Positions 36,360-47,060 of a DNA stretch of 64,000 bases are shown here, in pieces. Below the pieces are notes generated by a model. It searched no databases. It had not been told where the DNA came from and saw only the letters and a list, made by a program, of their open reading frames with translations. The stretch is from Gymnorhina tibicen (taxonomy: Eukaryota > Chordata > Aves > Passeriformes > Artamidae). Every line of letters begins with the position of its first letter. The first letter of the stretch is position 1. The DNA lies in assembly GCA_013399875.1 (NCBI GenBank), contig VXAZ01000995.1, forward strand, positions 516,797 to 580,796, written 5' to 3'. The position numbers and the translations under genes were made by a program.

Positions 36360-36860
36360 GCCAACATCCCCCACACTTCAGCATGGGTGTTGAAGGGAGA
36401 CACCTGACTGCTGAGTGGTGGCACCCACTCTAATTGAAGGGGAGAGGGAGAAAGGTGCCTCCACAGGGTGACTCAGATTTTAGGTGGGCTGAGTCATCCC
36501 CACAGGTGCCTGTTTCTCTCCACTGACTGTTAACTGGGGGTGTATAAAGAGATAGCAATTTGAGCACCTGAACAGAGATAGGTTAATTCAGGCCTTAAAG
36601 TATTAAACCCCCATTCCTGTCCTGTGGTATGGGGTGATGCGAATGCTCCTGCTCAGGAAATAGGCTGCTCACTCCATGCTGGGGTACCTATTAGCTTTTC
36701 ATGTTAAAGGTGTGAAGAGAGATGGAGAAGGGGCAACCATCCCATCTCTCTCATTCACACCAGTATTAAAAAACCCACATTTGTACATCAAAGCCAAGAT
36801 TTTCAAACATGGATTCCTAGAGTTTAAACCTTAAATCCCTAGACGGAATTCATAAAAAGC
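36360..36860. repeat. Possible old amniote interspersed repeat block
   Basis: Phrases such as CACCTGACTGCTGAGTGGTG, AGGTGCCTCCACAGGG, GACTCAGATTTTAGGTGGGC and GATTTTCAAACATGGATTCC recall dispersed sequences of turtles, crocodilians and birds in which CACCTA and TTAGGC motifs recur around a GATTTTCAAA phrase. I cannot name the family. A repeat-library search would confirm or reject it. Confidence 0.3.
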
Positions 36861-36972
36861 AGCTTGGATTTCACTGCTCCAGAATTTGATTTTGGGTTAA
36901 TTATCTAACCTTAGGCATCTGTGCTTTGTAAATTTTGGATCATGTTTTAAACTTAAGAGAAAACTAGTGTAT

Positions 36973-37015
36973 TGTTATTATTAATAATATTATTAATAGG
37001 TTTATTAATTTCAAC
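36973..37015. repeat. (ATT/AAT)n-like low-complexity tract
   Basis: ATTATTAATAATATTATTAAT-type sequence, partly self-complementary, inside unique AT-rich DNA. Confidence 0.7.
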
Positions 37016-37324
37016 ATCAACAGATATACCAATATAAACTGTAATTAAAGTAAATTAAGTGTACTAACAACAAAGTTATATACAACTGCACATACCATGT
37101 TGGAATTCAAAGTAAACAAATGCATGTTTTAAAGTGAAAAAAGGTTGAGGTGGAAAAAATAATAATCATGGGGCCAATAACTATATTAATTGTCAGAAGA
37201 GAATATAGCTGCAATAAAATCACAAGGAGTGTGTACAGTGAAAGATGAGTGGGATGATTAGAGCACAGACAGGCTAATAAATGTTAATTAATAATACCTT
37301 TCTGAAACTTCCATTTCTTATCCC

Positions 37325-37435
37325 TAGATTCACAAATGACTTACAAAGAAAGCATCATTAGCCCCATTAAGCAGAGGAAGGAGGAAGAGGCATAGAGTAA
37401 TGAAGTACAGTGGCCAGCATCACCCAAGGGTATGG
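37325..37435 (+). repeat. MIR-like SINE relic
   Basis: Contains CATCATTAGCCCCATTAAGC, GAGGCATAGAGTAATGAAGT and CATCACCCAAGGG. These are collinear with the MIR-type series (ATTATCCCCATTTTACAG, GAGGCACAGAGAG, CAAGGTCAC). Diverged; assignment from memory. Confidence 0.45.
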
Positions 37436-37919
37436 CTGCACAAACAAGTTACAGCAAGTTAAATTAAGAGGATATATTAACGGAGTCAGACGCTCTGCTC
37501 TAACTTCCTATTTGTCTGCTCTTGGCCTGCAGAAAATGAAACCCCTCTTACCTCAGGTCTAATGAAAAGACTTAGCCTCTTCTCCGGCTGCAGGAGGGAA
37601 AAAGTGAGTACCTGGTCTTGTGAAACCACATTGGCTAACTTGCTCTAACGCCACCTCCGTTAAAAACCTGGCTAGTCTGTGAGATGGCAGTGATAATTTT
37701 GTGAGGTTCTGCTACATTGGGATGAGTGTGGTATATAAATGGAAAGGGTTGACGGGAAAGGAAGGTTCCGGGGGTGAGATACATCGTGTAGTTCAGCACA
37801 GAAAAGTCAAAATCTGTTGCAGATCTGCGATGTGACAGTAGGGTTCCAGGAAAAGCAGGTGGTGTGGGAACGCAGCTCCCCATTAGGGCAGGGCTCAAAG
37901 AGAAGGGGATCAGTCATAG

Positions 37920-38200
37920 CCAGAGCCTTTATTACTTAAGGCTTTAAAATCTGAAAGGGCCAACTTAAAATCAGCCTGCCACTTCGGAGGCTGGCAGCAT
38001 GGAGAATGCAGTGTGGTGTAATATGTTCCTGCTGGCTCACAGGGCTGAGCACACGTGCTGCCGTGCTCAGAGTGAGCAGTGCTGAGCAGCCTGGCTCTAA
38101 GCTCCACTAAGAGGGTATTACAATAATTGAGCTTGCTGGTAACAAGGTCTGTGCTGCTATATTTGTGATAGGCATGGGATAAACTGAGCATGCAGCCGGT
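37920..38200. repeat. Possible unclassified interspersed repeat
   Basis: A block including GAGGGTATTACAATAATTGAG, GGTAACAAGGTCTGTGCTGC and GATAGGCATGGG resembles a dispersed vertebrate phrase (ATTACAATAGTCCAGC followed by GACAAAGGCATGG). GC content is above the local average, and a CAGTGCTGAGCAGCC block is present. Family unknown. Confidence 0.3.
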
Positions 38201-38837
38201 GCCTGTAGCAGAACTGGAGGAGGGGGAAAAAGAACCTCTTTGACATCAGGGCTGGAAACCTGGCCTCAACTTAAGCAATGGCAAAACTCCATTAACTTCA
38301 GCTCGAGCCTGTGTTTGCCAGGTACTTTTCATGGAAGACAGAGGCCTAACACAGTGCCAGCACACACCCAGCCCATGACCTCTGAAACACAGTTCTTCAA
38401 AGTGCAGGGCAACATAATAGAAATAATTCCAACTAGTGCCATCACCCAACACATCCTTTTACCAACTCAGAGAAGAAATGTCTTCAGCTGCAGAACATCC
38501 CTCTCCTCCTCATGGCTGAAACAGAAATCAGGATAATGACAGCATAGGATTCTATATAAATTTTATTAAGATATTCAGTCTTTATTTTATTGTTCATCTG
38601 TTTTGATCTGTCCCAACTTACTGCCTTTCTCACATTGTAAAATCTGGGAGAAGATCTGGCACAGACTGCATTTTCCCACATGCATTTTCCAGTGGCTCAT
38701 TCTCATTTTGAAAACCCTATTCATCTGAAATCCCAAGTCCTTTGTCCCAGTCACAGCTAATAACATGAAGTTTGTGTCAGAGAAATCTTCACTTTTTAGT
38801 GCTCTCCTATGAGTCTCACAACATTCCATGTTCCAAA

Positions 38838-40040
38838 TGTTCTCCTTTTATGACCAGGTGACCTGCCTGGTGGATGCAGGAAAGGCTGTGGATGTTGTCT
38901 ATTTGGACTTCAGCAATGCCTTTGACACTGTCTCCCACAGCATACTCCTGGAAAAGCTGGCAGCCCATGGCTTGGGCAGGTGCCCTCTTTGCTGGGTTAA
39001 GAACTGGCTGGATGGCCGGGCCCAGAGAGTGCTGGTGAACGGTGCTGTATCCAGTTGGCAGCCAGTCACTAGGGGTGTCCCTCAGGGATCTGTGCTGGGG
39101 CCAGTTTTGTTTAATATCTTTATTGGTGACATGGTTGAGGGTATTGAGTCTACTATTAGTAAATTTGCAGAGGACACTAAGCTGGGAGTGTGTGTCAATC
39201 TGTTGGAAGGTAGGAGAGCTCTGCAGAGAGACCTGGAACAGTTGGATGGATGGGCTGAGTCCAATAAGATGAAGTTTAACAAGTCCAAGTGCTGAGTCCT
39301 GCACTTTGGCCACAATAACCCCTGCAACGCTATAGGCTGGGGATGGCGTGGCTGGACAGTGCCCAGGCAGAAAGGGACCTGGGGGTACTGGTCGACAGCC
39401 CACTGAATGTGAGCCAGCAGTGTGCGCTGGTGGCCAGGAAGGCCAATGGCATCCTGGCCTGTATCAGGTGTAATGTGGCCAGCAGGACCAGGGAAGTCCT
39501 TCTTCCCCTTTACTCAGCACTGGTGAGGCCGCACCTTGAGTACTGTGTCCAGTTCTGGGCCCCTCAGTTCAGGAAAGACATTGAGATGCTTGAACACGTC
39601 CAAAGGAGGGCAACAAGACTGGTGAAGGGCTTGGAACACAAGCCCTGTGAGGAACGACTGAGGGAGCTGGGGTTGTTTAGCCTGGAGAAAAGAAGACTCA
39701 AAGGTGCCCTTATCACCCTTTACAACTACCTGAAAGGTGGTTGTAGTCAGGTGGAGGTTGGTCTCTTTTTTCAGGCAATAACTGACAGAACAAGAGGACA
39801 CAGTCTTAAGCTCCACCAAGGGAAATTTAGGTTGGATGTTAGGAAAAAGTTTTTTACTGAAAGAATTATAAAGTTCTGGAATCGTCTGCCCAGGGAGGTG
39901 GTGGAGTTACCATGCCTGGATGTGTTAAAAAAGGATTGGATGTGGCACTCAGTGCCATGGTTTAGTTTAGGTGGTGTTAGGGCATGGGTTGGACTCAGTG
40001 ATCTTGAAGGTCTTTTCCAACCTGGTGATTCCGTGTGTGT
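38838..40040 (+). mobile_element. CR1 LINE, 5'-truncated copy with 3' end
   Basis: A 1.2-kb CR1 copy starting inside the reverse transcriptase and running to the 3' end. The endonuclease and the N-terminal RT are absent, the usual result of incomplete reverse transcription. The 3' UTR is typical: GGGTTGGACTCAGTGATCTT, then AAGGTCTTTTCCAACCTGG, then a decayed octamer tail (GATTCCGTGTGTGTG) in place of clean ATTCTATG units. No clear target-site duplication is seen, as expected for CR1. It is much better preserved than the CR1 relics at 11.3-12.4 and 16.4-16.7 kb, so it is younger, but it is inactive. Confidence 0.97.
38840..40020 (+). pseudogene. CR1 ORF2 reverse transcriptase pseudogene
   Basis: The first reading frame (38840-39295) has palm motif A as [15 protein letters not shown], motif B as [14 protein letters not shown] and motif C as FAEDTKL. 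In motif C the first catalytic aspartate of FADD is glutamate. The frame ends at TGA (39293-39295) inside the conserved KCxVLHFG block, where CR1 normally has a basic residue; a CGA-to-TGA CpG transition would explain it. Homology resumes at VLHFGHNNP, then shifts by one base near 39320-39325. It continues in the other frame from about 39325 ([17 protein letters not shown]) through the thumb-like region ([34 protein letters not shown]) to [20 protein letters not shown]. The open frame beyond about 40030 is read-through into flanking DNA. In an intact CR1 this protein copies the element RNA at the target site. Confidence 0.95.
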
Positions 40041-43000
40041 GAAATCAGGCAAATGCCTAAACTTTCATTTGCCTGTGGAACCTGCATGGGCACTGTCTCT
40101 TCTGGCCCATTTGCTCTCCCTGATCCTCCTGACTTTGTTTCTGTTGCTTTCTGTTGGGGGCTTGATGCAGTAAGTACATTTAGGGAAATCCAAAGAGTTT
40201 TGGTTGCTCTGAGGAAGCAGTTCAAGGGTTATGCCAGGGCAACACTATCCTGAAAGAGCTGGGTAGGCAGTTCGTCTGCACTAACATCACAACGGCCTCC
40301 TGGGTTTTTTCTTACAGTGGGGTCTCTGAACAGTCAGTGTGAGGGCCAGGCACTTCCAGAGCCTGGTGAGAGTGTTGGGGACCTGTTATGCTCTTTGTCA
40401 GTGCCCACTGTGCTCCTGAGAAGCCCTGGCAGGATTCTCAGCTATCAGATTAGCATTAGGCCATGAAACCAGGGATCCATATATCTCTTGTGGCTTAAAC
40501 TAGGCACTCATGGGCTTTGGTCTTGCTAAGCTTAGGTAGCAGTGAGCTATTTGAAGATCAAAAGTTGAGCATTAGACAGGATTTAGGTATGCAAGTCTTC
40601 TCTGGATTGAGCCCTTTGTCTAACCTTTTTGGCTAACATCATTTACTGCTCAAGAATAGGCATCCTGAAATTCTGTGGTCTGCCGTGTCAGCCACAAATT
40701 AGTGATGGTAAATGCATGAAAAGAAATTATCCATAAATGAGTATATTATGTAAAGAATCTTGTGTGTATGTGTGTGTATGTGCACCTTGAGCCAAGTGAA
40801 TGCTTTTTGCACAAATAGAAAAGCATTTTTTAAAAATTAGTGTATGACACTGTATGCGAAGTCTACAGTCATAACAGGAAATCATGCATTTTCTGCAGAA
40901 AGATTTTATTTAAAAAAGCAGAGTGCATCTCATTGACCTACATTCAGCTTCCCCAGCATACACTGTACCTGCAGAACTTTTCTGCAGAGATACATTGTAG
41001 ATACAGATCAAAGGGAAATGCTGGTGTCAGAATTGTCTAAATGTCCCTTTTTGGGCCTGAAATCCTAGATCATTGCCATGCATTTGCACTGACTTTGTAA
41101 CTTTAATCAACCTGTAAACTGTTCCTTGGACTGCTGTCTTTAAAAGCCAGGTAGGCTGTTCCTGGGGATAATGAATGTCTGTATCTATAGAGCAGACAAA
41201 TGAAGGTCTCTGTTGCCTCAGAATGAAAATACCTATATTCAAAGAGCTATCTTTGTATCTATATCTAGATACACAGCCGTATAAAAAAGTAGCAAAATAA
41301 AGTTAGCATCTGTGTTAAAAGAACTACAATCCAAACAAAGTTAGATTCATCCTGTTCAACATATACCCTAATTGCTTTGCAGAACATTTGGTCCCCTCTT
41401 TAAAAAAGGCTGTGGGGGTGCTAAACATCGCCTGTCAGGGTGCTGAGTTTTATTACATGCACATCTGCCTATTCTAACTTAGCCTGAGACCTGCCAACTC
41501 ATTTCTCACACACCCACTGTAATGGGCCTGGATTCACAAATGTGTCTGTGGGTGTATGGGGAGCTGTAGAGTGAGAGAAGAGAACTGCAGGGGTTAACAC
41601 TGACCACTGCCATGCTGAGCTTTTAGGCACCATTCTGCCTGGCAAGGGTAACACAGGGACACGGTCCAGCTCTCTTATGCAGTGCCTAGCTGGGTGTTTT
41701 AAAAATGAAGTTGACCGAGGAAAAATGCAAAGAGGGGAAGGACCCTTTAGAAAATAGGAAGAATGTAAAACACAAGGTACCTACAAATCCACTTGGTGTC
41801 TCCCTGTTGTGCAATCAAGTGGTTGTAGACTATAGCTTTTATTTTTGTTTGTAGTGCAAACACTGCATAAATAAATATTCTCTGTAAGACTGTCTTTTAC
41901 TACTAGACAAATTCAATAATTTGGACAGTGGTGGTGTTTTCAATTACTATATATTAAAACTACTAAAAGACAAGACAGCCACATAAAATTTCTATTAATA
42001 AAAAGTGTTCACTGAGATGGAATATATTGCCATATAGTCTCTGTTTTCAGTGTTTGGGGTTTATTTGAGATTTTTGTTTGTTTATGCATTTGGTTTTGGG
42101 TTTGATTTGATGGGGGTTTTTGGTTGGTTTTGTTTTGTGTTTTAATTTATTTTCAAAAAATTAGAATGGTGAATGAAAAAATTAATTACAAAATATCTTC
42201 TTACTCCAAAAGTTAATAATTCAGCCTTTACAGAATGTTGTTTAAACATGGAATATTTAGGGGAAATGTATGTCACATAAACGTAAAATTGTGAAATGAC
42301 TCTGTATCACAAAACATTACCATTTCCAGTGAGCTGTATTTGATACCAAATCTGCACAACTGTGAGCCTCTGAAGTGCGAAAATTAATTGCTCTTAAAGT
42401 ATCTTGTAGCTTACTCTTAGAACAAATTCTGTTGCTTCAGTGTTGTGCCCCTGTCCTTCCATTCTCATAGACAATTTCCAAGGTCATTCATTAACCCTCA
42501 ACCCCTCCCCAGATTCATAGTATCTTTTTTTTTGTGCTACTTGTGTATTAAATGTTTAAGTAAAATGGCATTGATAGATCTCTTTCTACATCGCGCAGAA
42601 ATTTCTCCTCCTTGCTCCTAAATAGCTGTTCAAGGCATCCTGAATTTCTCCTGTCTTCCTTATTTCTAGTCACAAGACAGATTTTAATCTCATTAATTCA
42701 GCTTTCATTGAACCTAATCATCAGCCTCTTTCTTGAAGACAAGTAGGAAACTTCTGCTGGAACACGATACCTTTCATGAGATGTCCTTGGGTCACACTGG
42801 CTAGAGACCATAACTGCTTCACACTTTTACGACCTTTACAGAAGCAATTGCTGTTAGTTACCTGAAATGAAGACTAAATCATGGAATCTGTGCTACCTCA
42901 ACCAGTGGTAAACCAACTCACTTGCTGGACATCCATGTTATTAATGCATCATACAGGAATGGCACAAACACATCCAGGTGACCCAAGGAACCTGAATGTA

Positions 43001-43930
43001 CTTTGGTGAGCATAAAGAAAATGCTCCGTCACTGGATAACTCCATGTACTTGACTTGTACGGAATAAGCCTAAAATCAGACACTGAAAATTTGTTGTATG
43101 TTAAAAAGGGAGTGGGAAGGACACAGTTCCAGAAAATAGGTGAGTGGGAGGAGAATATAAGTACTAACAGGGTTTTTTTTGGGAAGTAGTTAAGGAAGAA
43201 AAACTGGGTAAGAGAAATAGTGAAAGATTTTCAAAGAGAGAGTCGGGCAGGGAATATTGTATCTTGAAAGAAACCTAAAGGCTCCCAAAGAGAACACATT
43301 TATTAACTTTTATGGCCATCCTCAAGCATTTAGAAAACATGACAATGAGAAATCAGACTGTATGAAATGAGAGACTTCTTTAAAAGTTGTTCAGACCACA
43401 TTAGTATCAAGTAAAATGCTTCAACTAGAGTCTTATCTAGGAAGAGGTTTGAGGCTGTAGAGGTCAGATCTCCACTATGAATCTAATAAATTGTTGTCTC
43501 TTGTCCACAGATTGTGTTGCAGTAACTTGCAGTTATTTTATCATCATATGCTTTAAAAATCTTGCTTTTGGCCACTGACTTATTAAAGGAAAATGGCCTT
43601 TCCAAAGATGGTTGAAGGCAAAAGTGATTTAAAGGGAACATGGATGACATAGAGAAGAAGAATTTGGCTGCTAGGAGTCAAATTATCTTGATTCGGTGCA
43701 TTTTGCAAGGGATAAAGTTTGAGAATTAGAGCACTGTTAATATAAAAAATGCTATAAAACCGCATGTCCTTTAAGAGGATAATGCTCCACTAGACCTTTT
43801 GCCACAAATTACTCTATATAATTGGACCTAAGATCACAAAGAGTGCACATTTACAAGATAAATTGAAAATTAATGAACAAATAATATAGTAATTACCAAA
43901 TCTTTATTATTTGAAGAATATACACACTAT
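40041..43930. other. Non-coding unique sequence, no gene seen
   Basis: Includes a TG microsatellite near 40760-40782 (TGTGTGTATGTGTGTGTATG) and a T/G-rich stretch at 42045-42150 made of TTTG/TTTTG repeats. No gene or named repeat is recognised. Confidence 0.5.
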
Positions 43931-43933
43931 GGG

Positions 43934-44018
43934 GTCTATTTCTTCCTCAATGAGCATGTGTAACCCCCATTAATTTTAATGGAAGTTAAGCATGCACATC
44001 AAAGGAAGAATTAACTCA
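43934..44018. repeat. Palindromic relic, hairpin/MITE-like
   Basis: The centre CCATTAA-TT-TTAATGG (43967-43982) is a perfect inverted repeat. The arms extend outward with imperfect pairing, so TTCTTCCTC and GCATGTGTAA on the left match the reverse complement of GTTAAGCATGCACATC and GGAAGAA on the right. The AATGGAAGTTAAGCATGCAC phrase resembles old palindromic amniote repeats. Length is about 85 bp. It may be a remnant of a non-autonomous DNA transposon; the family is not named. Confidence 0.5.
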
Positions 44019-46900
44019 TGATTTTAAAACTGACTACTAAGATTAAGACCTGCACTTTTGGCTTTGAGTTGAAAATGTGGCATATCTTTTGATATTTATC
44101 TCTTTTTAATTGTGTATTTGTAGCTGAACCAATTTGCAAATCATTGTTATCCCTATCAGTACAAGGCAAAGATAAATTGCATTATATACCCTACTTCTTG
44201 GACTCCTTGATGTTCTTTTCTGATTAAATTGAACTGTACCAGCAGTATCATAATTAATAATCTATGCTGATCAAGTTGGCAGTGCTAAGGCTGTTTGGTA
44301 TCTGATGGCAATGAAAAATTGTTGAAGCAAGGTGTGTCATTTGTTGTTTTTTTCACTAACGTGGGAAATTTACAATTAATAATACTGAGTCATGGAGATT
44401 TTCAGATAATGTGAATGCTGCCGTTTAGGTCTGGATGATGTAAAAAACATCCACTTTAAAAATATTTCTCAGGCAATTCATGAACTATGATGTTAAGCCT
44501 ATGTAAAAAGGATTTTACTCCTTAGAAAGAGATTATAAGATGCTCAGATGGAAATTTTCAGTCCCGAATGAATTGGTACCAGTTGTTCTTTCTACCTCTC
44601 ATCTCAGGGAAAGGATATTTTCTTGTGCCCTTCTATGGTTGTCCATTAATTAATATTAGTGAAATGGCTTCTACAATTGTGCATAGTCTTTTTTATGTCA
44701 ATCCAGGTATTGTTCCCCATCTTGGAGCAAGAATGAAAAATATTTTAAAGTGTAAACCAGCATGGATCAATTGTATACAGAAAAAGAACTTCTAATTTAT
44801 TTTTCAAAAATAGAAAGTTGAAATATTTGCTTTTTCAAATGAATTATACAGTTCTTTTTTTACACTGAAACACAGCACTATATAAGTAGTGAAAAGCTCA
44901 GAAACATGACTAACATGAAGGTGACCATTGTGATCTTAATGTCAGAGTTGAAGGAACTGCAAAAAATAAAAAACAAAAGAAGAGGAAAAAATTAAAATTT
45001 TAAAATCCTTTGCCTTTTATGTGGGCAGTATTTCTTGTTATATTTAGAAGATTTACCCTAGTAGAAGATTGCAATATATATGTTACATATTCTGTCTGTT
45101 TCTCCTTATGCTTTTACAAAGTAGAATAATTTTCCACTTGTTTGGCTGTGTGAACGTACAACTGAAGGAGTGCACTCACAAAAATATTTATCCACAAAGG
45201 TATGGCTGTTGAATAGCCCTTTTAAATTTCTGTTTATTTTGTTCATCTCTTCATTTAATTTCAAATGCTTCAAACTGTTGCAGCTTGTAGCTGCCATTTG
45301 CACTGCCTCAGTTTAGTCCCATTTCATTCTGGAGAGCAAGATTAGGGAAAGGAAGCCCTAGGTCTCAGTGGTGAAAATCAGTCAAAATAATTTAAATCCT
45401 ATCAACTTTATTTTCTCAACAGTAACTAATTATAGAAGGTTCCTCCACATTTCTGTGCACATTGTAAGTTACCACAACGGACAATATTTGCAAAAGCTTC
45501 AAACTGAAGTGTGGCAACTCAGTATCATTAGTCAGTTATTATAATGCTAAGCGAGGTCTTGCTGTCCTCTTATTATAGAAGTTATATTTGAGATAAGGGA
45601 GCTTCAGTGTTTTGCTACATCTGTGAAGCAGACAATGAGAACTTAGAATCTGATCAAAAAGAGAGTGACATCTGTAGTAACTTTTAAATAGTGAGTAATG
45701 TGAAGAAGGTTCAGGAAGGAGGCTATTTTCTTGAGAGAAAAAATAATTATGAACTATCAAAATGAGGGTTAGATGAAACAACTTGAAGAAAATGATCATA
45801 AAAGGGTATCCAGTAAAACTGAAGTGTATTAATTTTGAAACAGGTGGTTGAAGATGTATGGTAGTTTGCTTGTAAAAGTTTCTTACAACAGTAAACACTA
45901 AACCTGTGGAGGGTCACTCAGCTAATTAAGGGGATGGAGCTGATAATGAATGAAGAGATACTAATTGAGCTTTTTTTGTTAAACTTTCAGAAGAAAAGGC
46001 TAGGGAATCCATCTAGAGCACACATGCAGCTCAGATGCAGCTAAAGGGAAGACAGAGAAGACAAAGTGAGTTTTTTTCTCAGAGACTTACAGCAAAAGGA
46101 TGAGAGACTTAAGAGTAAGGGAAAACTCAACTGAATATAAAGAAAAGTTTTCACAAGAAAAGTGGTTCAAGACTGGAAGTGTATCTAAGAGAGTCTATCT
46201 ATACATTTTTCCACTTATTAAATAAATTTATATTTCCACAAAAATTTTCAAGATGAAGAAAAGGTTTTTTTTAAATATTCACAAAGAAGCTTGTGAATTA
46301 ACATCCAACTTTGAGCGCTGGTGAAGCCATATGTTGTAAGTACAGTAAGTGCACTGGTGAAGACACTACCCATGAAATCTATGATCTTTAGAATACAGAA
46401 AGTTATATATAAAAGCAAGGAAATATAACTTAGAAAAACCTCCTCAAAAATACTTTTACTTAATTGACTTCCACATGATTGCTTATGCAAAATTAACAGT
46501 CATTAATATTGCTTTTCAATGGAGATGAGAATATAATTAAAGTTTTTTTTTTCACCTAAACATGGTTAGTATTTAGTAAGAATAGCTTTAAAATCCTAGT
46601 GATCGTGAAAGGAAAATAGTGTGTTGTGTTGGAAAGCAGAAGTGATTCTTTGCTATGTTTTTTATTGGCTTACGATTCGAACAAACATTTGCTGAGAACA
46701 GTATCCAGTGCCTGGTATTTTTTATTTGGAGATCTGGACAAATTAATACCCAAATAGAATATTTGCTTCCAAAAAATCTTCGGGTCGTTTTGTAATATTT
46801 ATGTTTCTGACTGCCTCTGAGTTTGAAAGGATGGATTGCATTTTTTATGGTAAAATGGGCCCCAAAATTCACTTGAATTTCCAAACTGGGTCCCTCTGGT
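44019..46900. other. Non-coding AT-rich sequence, no gene seen
   Basis: AT-rich unique sequence. The 119-codon minus-strand frame at 45539-45898 has no recognisable domain. Confidence 0.5.
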
Positions 46901-46904
46901 CTTC

Positions 46905-47060
46905 AGATAATGACCTGAGTTTCTGAAGAGAAGCCATCAAGGCTTCAAAACACCAATCCTAAGAATATGCCCATCAAATGGCTTGATTTAGTGCCGCTGT
47001 AATCATTTGGCTCTTTGCCATTGTCTTCATTAGGCTCACTATTGTGACCCGAAAGGTTTT
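46905..47060. other. Candidate conserved noncoding element (weak)
   Basis: Contains CCATCAAGGCTTCAAA, CCCATCAAATGGCTTGATTTA, GTGCCGCTGTAATCATTTGG and GCCATTGTCTTCATTAGG. These are compact clusters of TCF-like (ATCAAA), homeodomain-like (TAATC, ATTAG) and SOX-like (ATTGT) cores with retained CpGs. Composition suggests but does not prove constraint. Confidence 0.25.

Noticed and set aside
38816..39403. 195-codon minus-strand frame
   Set aside because: It is the antisense shadow of the CR1 reverse transcriptase on the plus strand.
42045..42150. TTTG/TTTTG-rich stretch considered as a retroposon tail
   Set aside because: No element body adjoins it; simple low-complexity sequence is enough.
46660..46690. 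GATTCGAAC word resembling a tRNA T-arm in reverse
   Set aside because: No acceptor stem, anticodon arm or A box could be placed around it.
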